A DNA stretch of 64,000 nt from Chloroflexota bacterium (GTDB lineage: Bacteria > Chloroflexota > Limnocylindria > P2-11E): positions 1 through 64,000 of the forward strand of contig DAIDAP010000026.1 of the NCBI GenBank assembly GCA_027310565.1. Reading direction: 5' to 3'. Below the pieces are notes generated by a model. It ran no database searches. It saw only the letters and a list, made by a program, of their open reading frames with translations, and had not been told where the DNA came from. Shown piece after piece: positions 53,292 to 60,450 of this stretch (positions are counted from its first letter, which is position 1; the number at the start of each line of letters is the position of its first letter). Both the position numbers and the translations under genes were made by a program.

Positions 53292-53836
53292 GCGGCGAGA
53301 CCGCGCTGCTTCGCGGTCGCCTCGTCGATCGCCTCGACCTCGACCTCGATCTTCACCTGCTCGGAGACGAGCACCCCGCTCGGCACGGGCATGTTCCAGG
53401 TGAGACCGAAGGCCGTCCGGTCGATCGCCGCGGTCGCGGAGGCGCCGAGCGAGCGGCCACCCTGCATGCCGTCGACGACGCCGAGGAGCTCGATGTCGAA
53501 GCTGGCCGGGAGCGTCATCCCGCGGATGGTGAGGTCGCCGCTGGCGACGTAGCGCCCATCGCTCTTCGGGAAGATCGCCGTGCTCGTGAACGTGATGGTC
53601 GGGTGGCGCTCCGTGTCGAAGAAGTCGGCCGAGCGCAGGTGCCCGTCACGCTTGGCGTCGCCCGTGTCGATGCCGGCGACGTCGACGGCGAGATCGAGCC
53701 GCGCCTTCTCCGGGCGCTCCGGGTCGAGCTCGATGCGGCCGGTCAGCTTGCCCAGCCGGCCCCTCACCGTGCTCACCATCATGTGCTTCACCTTGAAGCC
53801 CACCTGCGAGTGGCTCGGATCGATGTACCAGAACAT
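53288..53836 (-). CDS. YceI-family lipid-binding protein
   Basis: A 182-aa beta-barrel protein. WYIDPSHSQVGFKVKHMMVS and the closing AFGLTWNMP segment are typical of YceI, which binds isoprenoids in a lipocalin-like barrel. No signal peptide is seen, as in many actinobacterial and Chloroflexota members. ATG 53836 is preceded by AAGGGAGAG (spacing about 7). It is divergent from a MarR regulator, a pairing commonly seen with YceI. Confidence 0.9.
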   Translation of the reverse strand: MFWYIDPSHSQVGFKVKHMMVSTVRGRLGKLTGRIELDPERPEKARLDLAVDVAGIDTGDAKRDGHLRSADFFDTERHPTITFTSTAIFPKSDGRYVASGDLTIRGMTLPASFDIELLGVVDGMQGGRSLGASATAAIDRTAFGLTWNMPVPSGVLVSEQVKIEVEVEAIDEATAKQRGLAA

Positions 53837-53888
53837 GTGTGCTCTCCCTTGCCGCCTACCGCAGCTGGTTGCTGGTACAATCAACTCG
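53837..53888. promoter_or_regulatory. yceI/marR divergent promoter
   Basis: TACAAT (53876-53881) is a near-consensus -10, 7 nt upstream of the marR TTG start. GTTG and CAAC half-sites at 53868-53885 flank it and could form a MarR operator (GTTG-N10-CAAC). The yceI start lies on the other strand and has a real ribosome site. Confidence 0.55.
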
Positions 53889-54356
53889 TTGCCGACGCAA
53901 TCTATTCCGAAGAGCAGGCGCCGCCTGAGCGAGGCCGAGGTGACCGCGTGGGAAGCGTTCCTGCGCGCCTACGCCGTCGCGTCGCACGCCCTCGAGCGCG
54001 AGGCCGCCAGCCGCCAGGGCCTTCCCCTGGGCGAGCACTTCCTGCTGGTCCAGATCGCCCGCGGCCCCGAGCTCGGCACACGGCCAAGCGAGCTGGCGCT
54101 GCGCTCGCACCTCACCAGGAGCGGCGTGACGCGAGCGATCGACCGGCTGGTCGACGACGGCCTGGTCCAGCGGCGGATCTGCCCGAGCGACGGACGCGGC
54201 CAGCTCCTCGTCGTCACCGCGAAGGGGCGGCGGCTCCTGGGGCGCTCCGCCCCGAGCCACATGCGCGCCATCGCGACGCACTTCGCCGATCCCCTCTCGT
54301 CGGACGAGCTGGCGGCGCTGACGCGGGCGCTCGAGCGCATCGCCGCGACCGGATAG
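53889..54356 (+). CDS. MarR-family transcriptional regulator
   Basis: A 155-aa winged-helix regulator. The recognition region LALRSHLTRSGVTRAIDRLV and the wing GLVQRRICPSDGRGQLLVVT are clear. The start is TTG at 53889, right after the -10 element, and no ATG or GTG fits. It probably controls the divergent yceI gene and itself. It does not overlap its neighbours downstream. Confidence 0.9.
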   Translation: MPTQSIPKSRRRLSEAEVTAWEAFLRAYAVASHALEREAASRQGLPLGEHFLLVQIARGPELGTRPSELALRSHLTRSGVTRAIDRLVDDGLVQRRICPSDGRGQLLVVTAKGRRLLGRSAPSHMRAIATHFADPLSSDELAALTRALERIAATG

Positions 54357-54393
54357 CAAGCCGCGGCCGTTCATCCCCGCGAAGGAGGTGTGC

Positions 54394-54681
54394 ATGGAGA
54401 GGATCGTCCTCGCGATCCGCCGCGAGCACGCCGACGCGCTCCTCGACGGCACCGCGACGGTGGAGCGCCGCACGGTGCCGCCGAAGCGCCTGCCGGCCAG
54501 GGCGTACCTCGCGGTCGTCGGCACGCGCTCCGTCGCGGGAGAGTGCGTCCTCGGCCCGCCGACGGGCCGCTCCGGCGCGGGGTGGGCGTTGCCGGTGACG
54601 AGGGCACGCCGCTACCGCAGGCCGAGGCCGGTGGGCGACTACGGTCTCACGAAGGTGCCGCGCAGCTTCCGCTACGTGTAG
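54394..54681 (+). CDS. ASCH/PUA-like small protein
   Basis: A 95-aa protein. LAIRREHADALLDGTATVER followed by RAYLAVVGTRSVAGECVLGP resembles the ASCH fold, which binds RNA or nucleobases (YqfB-type amidohydrolases share it). The key residues for catalysis cannot be placed. ATG 54394 is chosen over GTG 54388 since AAGGAGG lies right before it, the best ribosome site in the window. Confidence 0.7.
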   Translation: MERIVLAIRREHADALLDGTATVERRTVPPKRLPARAYLAVVGTRSVAGECVLGPPTGRSGAGWALPVTRARRYRRPRPVGDYGLTKVPRSFRYV

Positions 54682-54706
54682 CGGAGCACGAGCGGCGGCG
54701 GTCCTG

Positions 54707-55039
54707 CTAGTTCGCGGGCCTCCAGGTGAACGTGACGTGCGTGATGAGGCCCTCGTCCGTCTCGAAGGTCCAGGTCGTGTAGTTCGCGAACGCCCCCGGC
54801 GCGCGGGTGAGGCCGCGCAGGATCACGGTGGTGCCGCGCGTCTCGTGCTCGCGCACGCGGCGCACGAACGGCGGCGCCATGCGCACCAGGCGCCGCGCGC
54901 CCTCCTTGCCCTCGAGCTGGCTGTCGCCGCCGGGAAGCTCGATCTGGACGTCCTCCGAGCAGACGCTCGCCGCGCGCTCCGCGTCGCGCGCCTCGAGGGC
55001 GTCCATGAATGTGCGGGCTGCTTCGAGCGGTTCGGGCAT
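54707..55039 (-). CDS. SnoaL/NTF2-like domain protein
   Basis: A 110-aa alpha+beta barrel protein. The start EAARTFMDALEARDAERAAS with the following SEDVQIELPGG is the common helix-strand opening of SnoaL-like proteins, many of which are small-molecule binding or isomerase-like. Function unknown. ATG 55039 is 6 nt after CATAAT (55046-55051, minus strand), sharing its -10 with the divergent gene. Confidence 0.8.
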   Translation of the reverse strand: MPEPLEAARTFMDALEARDAERAASVCSEDVQIELPGGDSQLEGKEGARRLVRMAPPFVRRVREHETRGTTVILRGLTRAPGAFANYTTWTFETDEGLITHVTFTWRPAN

Positions 55040-55056
55040 GGGGGGATTATGTATGC
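55040..55056. promoter_or_regulatory. 17-bp divergent promoter with overlapping -10 elements
   Basis: GATTAT (55045-55050, plus) and CATAAT (55051-55046, minus) are nearly the same bases read in opposite directions. Each is 6 nt from its start codon. With no room for a ribosome site, both transcripts must begin at or near their start codons. The two polymerases could not bind at once, so the genes are probably expressed in turn. Confidence 0.6.
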
Positions 55057-57225
55057 GTGCGGCGGACGCGTGGGCTGCTACCCTACGCGGCGCTCGCGGT
55101 CCTCATCGTGGCCGCGACGGTCGTCACGCTCGTCCTGACCACCTTCGAGGCGGGACGCCGGTCCGCCGCCTCCGCCTCGCCCACGGCGACACCCGTTCCG
55201 ACGGCGCCGCCCCGAGCGCTCACCGACCTCTCGCCGAGCGGCCGCCTGGCGTACTGGCGTGAGGAGGGCGGGTACCAGCTGTGGGTGGCCAACGCGGACA
55301 ACACGCGGCGGCGCGCGATCGCGCGCGCCCCCAGCGGCACCGTGTCGCAGACGCGCTGGTCGGCACGCGGCGAGGAGGTCGGCTACGTCGAGGACGGGCA
55401 GCGCCTGGTGATCGCGCGCGTCGACGGCGTCACGAGCACGTACACGCTCGCGCCCGAGCTCCGCGCCGAGGGCTGGCGCATCACCGCCCACGCCGTCTCG
55501 CCGAGCGGCGCCCGCGTGGTCGCGACGGTGCAGCGCGTCGCCGGATCGCAGACCGACGTGTTCATCGGCGCGGCCGGGGGGACCTTCACGCGTCTCACGA
55601 CGACCGAGGACGTGGTCGCGGCCGAGTGGATCTCCGAGGACGAGCTGCTCGTGAACACGACCGGCGGGGTCATCGCGCGGCTCGGCATGAACGGCACCGA
55701 CCGGCTCCGGCCGCTCACGTCGCTCCCCGGCGCGTCACCGCTCGTCGGCGACGACGGCCGGGTGTACTTCCTGAGCGGCCGCGTCACGAGCTTCGCGGCG
55801 GCCGGCGCGATGCTCATCTACGCCTCGAGCGCGGCGGTCTGGAGCATGACCGTGGACGGGGAGGACCTGCGCCGGGAGCGGTCGCTCGCCGACGCGGAAA
55901 GCCTCCGGCTCGACGGGTTCTGGCCCGGCGGCGCCTACCTCGTCCATCGCGGCACGAACCCCGCGCAGTACGTCGTCGGCCCGGTGCCGGTCGCGCTCGC
56001 GTCGACCGGCCGCGTCGTCGAGCGCGCGCGCGTGTCGTCCGACGGCTACTACGCGATCGGCCTCGCGGGTACGAACCTCCTGCGCTTCGACCTCTCGCCG
56101 GCGGGCGCGGTCGGCAACGCGGTCGTGCTCCTCGGCGACGTCGCGCAGGCCGACGCGTGGTTCCCGCGCACGGTCACGCTCGCGCGCGCGACCGGAGCGC
56201 GCGCGATGCTCCCCGCCGGGACCTACGTCTTCTCGCTCGGCGGATCGCTGTGGCTGATGCGCGGCGACGGGGAGCCGTCGCTGCTGCGCTCGGCGACGCA
56301 GAACGCCCAGACGCTGCGCCGCTTCCCGCTCCCGCCGCCGGTGTGGTCGCCGCGGGGCGATCGGCTGCTGACGGTCGAGAGCCTCGGCACCGGCTCCTCC
56401 GCGTCCCAGCTCGTGCCGGTCGTGATCTCGCCCGACGGCGCCGCGCGCCGGTTCACGACGACACCGTCGGTCGGGCAGACCGCCTCGTGGTCCCCGGACG
56501 GGACGCAGTTCGCGGTCGTGGCGCTGCCCGCCGCGGCACAGGATCCGGTCGTGCTCCGGTCGGAGCTGGAGGTCCAGCTCATCGACGCGACGCTCGGGAC
56601 CGCGGTCCGGTCGTTCGGGGGCCGCGAGGCCTTCTGGACGAAAGCGGGCGTCGTCGTCCTGACGAACGGAACGCTCGCGATGGGCGCGAGCGCGCGCGAG
56701 GAGCAGTCCATCGAGGTCTGGAAGGAGGGCGAGACCCGCACCATCACCACCATCGCGCGGCTGCGCGCCGACGCGCGCGCCGGGATCCCGGCGACGGCCG
56801 TGGGGGCGACGCAGGCGGACGGGCTGAGCGCGTCGGCCGACGGCGCGTTCGTCGGAGTTCGCCTCTCCTACGCGGGCGTCTCGCGCAATCCTGTGCTCGC
56901 CGTCGTGCGCGCGAGCGACGGTGTCGCGACGGTCGTGGTCGGGAGCGGCGAGGACGACGTCCACGACGAGGCGTGGGGACCCGCCGCGACCGCCCTCGGC
57001 TACACGCTCATCACGGTGTCCGGCGGCGACCGCGCGATCGTGCGCGACGCCGCGACCGGCGACGTGCTGCTCGACGAATCCGGCCGCTTCGCCGGATGGT
57101 CGGCGGACGGCGCGTGGGCATTCGTCGGGCGCAGCGACGGGCTCTACGCGCGGCGGATCGCCGAGAGCGGCGGACTCGTGCGCGTGTCGCCGTTCGGCGT
57201 GCCGATGTCCGTCGCGCGGTCCTAG
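55057..57225 (+). CDS. Membrane-anchored beta-propeller protein (TolB-like)
   Basis: A 722-aa protein with one N-terminal transmembrane helix (~8-30) and a Pro/Thr linker. The long outer region has PD40/TolB-like blades with repeats such as LSPSGRLAYW, WSPRGDRLLTV and WSPDGTQFAVV. There is no hydrolase domain, so it is probably a sensor or scaffold outside the membrane. GTG 55057 is preferred, with GATTAT 6 nt upstream; an earlier in-frame ATG at 55009 lies inside the divergent gene. Overlaps the next, convergent gene by four bases. Confidence 0.8.
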   Translation: MRRTRGLLPYAALAVLIVAATVVTLVLTTFEAGRRSAASASPTATPVPTAPPRALTDLSPSGRLAYWREEGGYQLWVANADNTRRRAIARAPSGTVSQTRWSARGEEVGYVEDGQRLVIARVDGVTSTYTLAPELRAEGWRITAHAVSPSGARVVATVQRVAGSQTDVFIGAAGGTFTRLTTTEDVVAAEWISEDELLVNTTGGVIARLGMNGTDRLRPLTSLPGASPLVGDDGRVYFLSGRVTSFAAAGAMLIYASSAAVWSMTVDGEDLRRERSLADAESLRLDGFWPGGAYLVHRGTNPAQYVVGPVPVALASTGRVVERARVSSDGYYAIGLAGTNLLRFDLSPAGAVGNAVVLLGDVAQADAWFPRTVTLARATGARAMLPAGTYVFSLGGSLWLMRGDGEPSLLRSATQNAQTLRRFPLPPPVWSPRGDRLLTVESLGTGSSASQLVPVVISPDGAARRFTTTPSVGQTASWSPDGTQFAVVALPAAAQDPVVLRSELEVQLIDATLGTAVRSFGGREAFWTKAGVVVLTNGTLAMGASAREEQSIEVWKEGETRTITTIARLRADARAGIPATAVGATQADGLSASADGAFVGVRLSYAGVSRNPVLAVVRASDGVATVVVGSGEDDVHDEAWGPAATALGYTLITVSGGDRAIVRDAATGDVLLDESGRFAGWSADGAWAFVGRSDGLYARRIAESGGLVRVSPFGVPMSVARS

Positions 57226-58097
57226 GCGAAGAGCTCCCGGCCCTCCTCGCGGAACCGCCGCAGGGCCGCCACGTGATCGGCGAGCGTCGCGTACCCCGCG
57301 CCCATCGTGCTCACCTCGAGGTGCGTCATGCCGAGGTCGCGCATGCCGAGCGCGCGCCGCACCCACTCGTCCGGCGTGCGCTTGGCGAAGACGACGCGGC
57401 CCTCGATCGGGAACGTCGCCGGATCGCGTCCCGCCTCGCGCACGTGGTCGCGGAAGCGCGCGAGGCGCTCGGGTCCGTCGCCGTCCGGCTGCGCGAAGGT
57501 GAACCAGCCGTCGCCGATGCGCGCGATGCGCTTCACCGCGTCGTCCGCGCTCCCGCCCATCCAGATCGGGATCGGGCGCTGCACCGGCAGCGGCCGGATG
57601 CCGGCGCGGTCGATGCGGTGATGCCGGCCGGTGTAGTCGACCACCTCGTTCGTGAACAGCATCCGCAGGACCCTGATCTGCTCGCCGTAGCGCTTCGCCC
57701 GGTCCGCGAAGGACTGGCCGAGGCCGACGTACTCGACCTCGTTCCAGCCCAGGCCCACACCGAGACGCGTCCGGCCGTTCGCGAGCACGTCGAGCGAGGC
57801 GGCCTGCTTCGCCACGAGGACGGTCTGGCGCTGCGGCAGGATGACGACCGACGGCGCCACCTCGAGCCTCGTCGTCCACGCGGCGACGAAGGCGAGCAGC
57901 ACGAAGACCTCGTGGAACAGCGACGACGCGTCGTACGGGCCCTTCCAGTCGGGGCGCGTGGAGCGGTCGGCGCCGAGCACGTGGTCGAACGCGACGAGGT
58001 GCGCGTACCCGAGCTGCTCCACGGCCTGGGCGTACTCGCGGATCGCACCCGGGTCGGTCCCGCTCTCGAGCTGAGGGAAGACCACGCCCACGCGCAC
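57222..58097 (-). CDS. LLM-class F420-dependent oxidoreductase (3), TIGR03619-like
   Basis: A 291-aa luciferase-like TIM barrel: HLVAFDHVLGADRS, LANGRTRLGVGLGWNEVEYV and IPIWMGGSADDAVKR are characteristic of the TIGR03619 F420 group. Substrate unknown. The GTG lies 7 nt after GATACT (58105-58110, minus strand). Divergent from a cupin gene. Confidence 0.9.
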   Translation of the reverse strand: MRVGVVFPQLESGTDPGAIREYAQAVEQLGYAHLVAFDHVLGADRSTRPDWKGPYDASSLFHEVFVLLAFVAAWTTRLEVAPSVVILPQRQTVLVAKQAASLDVLANGRTRLGVGLGWNEVEYVGLGQSFADRAKRYGEQIRVLRMLFTNEVVDYTGRHHRIDRAGIRPLPVQRPIPIWMGGSADDAVKRIARIGDGWFTFAQPDGDGPERLARFRDHVREAGRDPATFPIEGRVVFAKRTPDEWVRRALGMRDLGMTHLEVSTMGAGYATLADHVAALRRFREEGRELFA

Positions 58098-58134
58098 CAG
58101 AGCGAGTATCGCGCGCCGCGTATCGTCCCGTTCG
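58098..58134. promoter_or_regulatory. Divergent promoter, LLM oxidoreductase and cupin
   Basis: GATACT (minus, 58105-58110) and TATCGT (plus, 58121-58126) lie 7 and 8 nt from the two start codons in a 37-bp gap. Confidence 0.55.
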
Positions 58135-58404
58135 ATGGACCTCGAGGCGCGCCTGCGCGCCGAGGCGCGGGACGTCTACGGCTGGTCGAACGGGCCGGGC
58201 GAGCGGTACGGCGTGCACAGCCACGGCTACACGAAGCTGCTCTACTGCACGCGCGGCTCGATCGATTTCCTGCTCGCCGACGGGCGCACCGTCTCGCTGC
58301 GCGCGGGCGACCGGATGGTGCTCCCGGCAGGCACGCCGCACTCGGCGGTCGTGGGGCCCGAGGGCTGCGCGTGCGTCGAGGGCAAGCTCGCACGGCCGGA
58401 CTAG
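58135..58404 (+). CDS. Cupin-domain protein
   Basis: An 89-aa single-cupin protein. HSHGYTKLLYCTRGS forms motif 1 (with a reduced metal-ligand set), and LPAGTPHSAVVG is motif 2 with one His. It may bind a metal or a small ligand. ATG start 8 nt after TATCGT. Ten bases separate it from the aminotransferase gene. Confidence 0.85.
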   Translation: MDLEARLRAEARDVYGWSNGPGERYGVHSHGYTKLLYCTRGSIDFLLADGRTVSLRAGDRMVLPAGTPHSAVVGPEGCACVEGKLARPD

Positions 58405-58414
58405 ACTCGGGACC

Positions 58415-59608
58415 GTGCGTCCGCTCGCCAAGCGCATCGGGCGGCTCGGCACCGAGACGGCGTTCGAGGTGCTCGCGCGCGCACGCGCGCTCGAGGCGAA
58501 GGGCCGCCACATCGTCCACCTCGAGATCGGCGAGCCGGACTTCGACACGCCGCGGGCGGTGAGCGCCGCGGGGATCGCGGCGATCGAGCGCGGCGAGACG
58601 CACTACACGCCGTCGGCGGGCATCCCGGAGCTGCGCGAGGCGATCTCGGCATACCTCGAGCGCGCGCGCGGCGTCCGCTACGAGCCGGGCCAGGTGGTCG
58701 TCACGCCCGGCGCCAAGCCGATCATGTTCTACGCGATCCTCGCGCTGCTCGAGAGCGGCGACGAGGCGATCTACCCCGACCCGGGCTTCCCGATCTACGC
58801 GTCGATGATCTCCTTCGCCGGCGCGAGGGGCGTGCCGCTCGCGCTGCGCGAGGAGCGCGATTTCGTCCCCGACCTCGACGAGCTGCGCCGGCTGGTGACG
58901 CCCCGGACGAAGCTCATCATCCTGAACAGCCCGCACAACCCGACCGGCGGCATCCTCTCCGCCGAGGCCGTGCGGGAGATCGCGCGCATCGCCCGCGAGC
59001 ACGACCTCTGGGTGCTGTCCGACGAGATCTACGCGGAGCTCATCTACGAGGGCGAGCACCGGTCGATCGCGCTCGAGGAGGGGCTCCTCGAGCGCACGAT
59101 CATCCTCGACGGCTTCAGCAAGACGTTCGCGATGACGGGCTGGCGTCTCGGGTACGGCGCGTTCCCCAAGCCGCTCGTCGAGGCGGTGACGAAGCTCGCG
59201 ACGAACTCCGTCTCGTGCACCGCGACGTTCACGCAGCGGGCGGGCGTCGTCGCGATCTCACAGCGGCCGCCCGAGGTCGACCGCATGCTCGCGGCCTTCC
59301 GCGAGCGCCGCGACGCCCTGGTGAGGGGTCTGAACGCGATCGAGGGCATCACCTGCCGGACGCCGCACGGCGCCTTCTACGTCTTCCCGAACGTCGCCGG
59401 CCTGCGGGCCGGTGACGCGGCCCAGGTCGCGAGCCGGATCCTGACCGAGGCGGGCGTCGCGGTGCTCGCGGGCACCGCCTTCGGCGCCGCCGGCGAGGGG
59501 CACCTGCGCCTCTCCTACGCGAACTCGCTCGAGAACCTGAGCCTCGCCGTCGAGCGCATCGGCGACTGGGCGCGCAGCGCGCGCTCCACTCCGGCCGCCG
59601 CCCGCTGA
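58415..59608 (+). CDS. PLP-dependent aminotransferase, class I/II (aspartate aminotransferase-like)
   Basis: A 397-aa enzyme. YTPSAGIPELREAISAYLER near the N-terminus, SPHNPTGG, and the PLP Lys236 in DGFSKTFAMTGWRLGY mark fold type I aspartate-family aminotransferases. The specific amino acid is unknown. GTG 58415 lies 7 nt after TAGACT (58402-58407). Just after its stop is a TetR-type operator. Confidence 0.93.
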   Translation: MRPLAKRIGRLGTETAFEVLARARALEAKGRHIVHLEIGEPDFDTPRAVSAAGIAAIERGETHYTPSAGIPELREAISAYLERARGVRYEPGQVVVTPGAKPIMFYAILALLESGDEAIYPDPGFPIYASMISFAGARGVPLALREERDFVPDLDELRRLVTPRTKLIILNSPHNPTGGILSAEAVREIARIAREHDLWVLSDEIYAELIYEGEHRSIALEEGLLERTIILDGFSKTFAMTGWRLGYGAFPKPLVEAVTKLATNSVSCTATFTQRAGVVAISQRPPEVDRMLAAFRERRDALVRGLNAIEGITCRTPHGAFYVFPNVAGLRAGDAAQVASRILTEAGVAVLAGTAFGAAGEGHLRLSYANSLENLSLAVERIGDWARSARSTPAAAR

Positions 59609-59615
59609 CCTTTCT

Positions 59616-59630
59616 TTACCGGTCGGTATA
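59616..59630. promoter_or_regulatory. TetR-type operator copy downstream of the aminotransferase
   Basis: TTACCGGTCGGTATA differs at one position from the copy at 60274-60288 upstream of tetR. It lies 7 bp after the aminotransferase stop. TATAGA overlaps its end (59627-59632) and would be a -10 element reading toward the tetR 3' end. Confidence 0.6.
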
Positions 59631-59639
59631 GAGCCTGCG

Positions 59640-59671
59640 TCGCGACCCCGCGCCTGAATGCCGGGTCGCGA
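59640..59671. terminator. 9-bp stem-loop at the 3' ends of the aminotransferase and tetR
   Basis: TCGCGACCC (59640-59648) pairs with GGGTCGCGA (59663-59671) around a 14-nt loop, two bases from the tetR stop. No T-run; possible Rho-assisted or bidirectional termination. Confidence 0.45.
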
Positions 59672-59673
59672 AA

Positions 59674-60258
59674 CTAGACGCCGATCCCGTCGACGACGAG
59701 GCCGACGATGTCGGCCGCGAGCTGCTGCGCGGACCGTCCGCCCGGCAGCGGATCGCGGCCGGTCCACGGGTCGAGCAGGTTGAGCAGCGACTGCGTCGCG
59801 AAGGCGCTGTCGATCTGCCGCAGCTCGCCGGAGCGGATCCCCTCGTCGAAGATCTGCTGGAGCGGGGCGAAGAAGTGACGGAAGAACGCGCTGCGGGCCT
59901 GGCTCGTCTGGTCCACGGTCAGCGTCACGCCGCCGTCGCGCAGCAGCCGCGGCCCGCTGCAGCGGGCGCTGACGAGGTAGGCGAGCGCCGAGACGAGCCG
60001 ATCGCGCGAGCGGCTGCCGCTGCGTGAGGCGGCCCGCAGGCCCGCGCCGTGCTCCTCCAGGACGCTGCACACCACGGCGGTGAACAGCGAGCTCTTGTCC
60101 GGGAAGTAGTAGTAGACCGTCGGCTTGGTGACCGCTGCCTCGCGCGCGATGTCCTCGAGCGACGCGCCGCGCACGCCGCGGTCGCCCCACAGCCGGTCGG
60201 CGGCCTGGAGCACCCGCTCGCGCGTCGAGCCGTCGCGGCGGCGCTTGGCTGCGGGCAT
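59674..60258 (-). CDS. TetR-family transcriptional regulator
   Basis: A 194-aa repressor. The HTH spans residues ~10-56 with VLQAADRLWGDRGVRGASLE and EAAVTKPTVYYYFPDKSSLF, and a variable ligand-binding domain follows. ATG 60258 has GGAGG just upstream and TAGAAT (60267-60272, minus strand) as -10. The operator-like TTACCGGTAGGTATA lies directly upstream, so autorepression is likely. The ligand is unknown. Confidence 0.92.
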   Translation of the reverse strand: MPAAKRRRDGSTRERVLQAADRLWGDRGVRGASLEDIAREAAVTKPTVYYYFPDKSSLFTAVVCSVLEEHGAGLRAASRSGSRSRDRLVSALAYLVSARCSGPRLLRDGGVTLTVDQTSQARSAFFRHFFAPLQQIFDEGIRSGELRQIDSAFATQSLLNLLDPWTGRDPLPGGRSAQQLAADIVGLVVDGIGV

Positions 60259-60273
60259 CCTCCACGATTCTAC

Positions 60274-60288
60274 TTACCGGTAGGTATA
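60274..60288. promoter_or_regulatory. TetR-type operator upstream of tetR
   Basis: TTACCGGTAGGTATA contains the partly palindromic TACCGGTA core that many TetR regulators bind (ACCGGTCGGTA-like). It lies right before the tetR -10 TAGAAT. The near-identical second copy at 59616-59630 supports it as a specific site. Confidence 0.65.
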
Positions 60289-60450
60289 CGCGCGGGCGGC
60301 GGATGACCGACCCCGCGCACCGCTCCGAATGCGACTATTCGAGAGCCGCCACGTCCGGCGCCCGGTCCAGGCGCCGGGGGAAGGACCGACCGACATCCCA
60401 CGACACCGTGATCTCGTCCCGCCGCTGCCGGGCGCGCCCGGAGCCTGACC

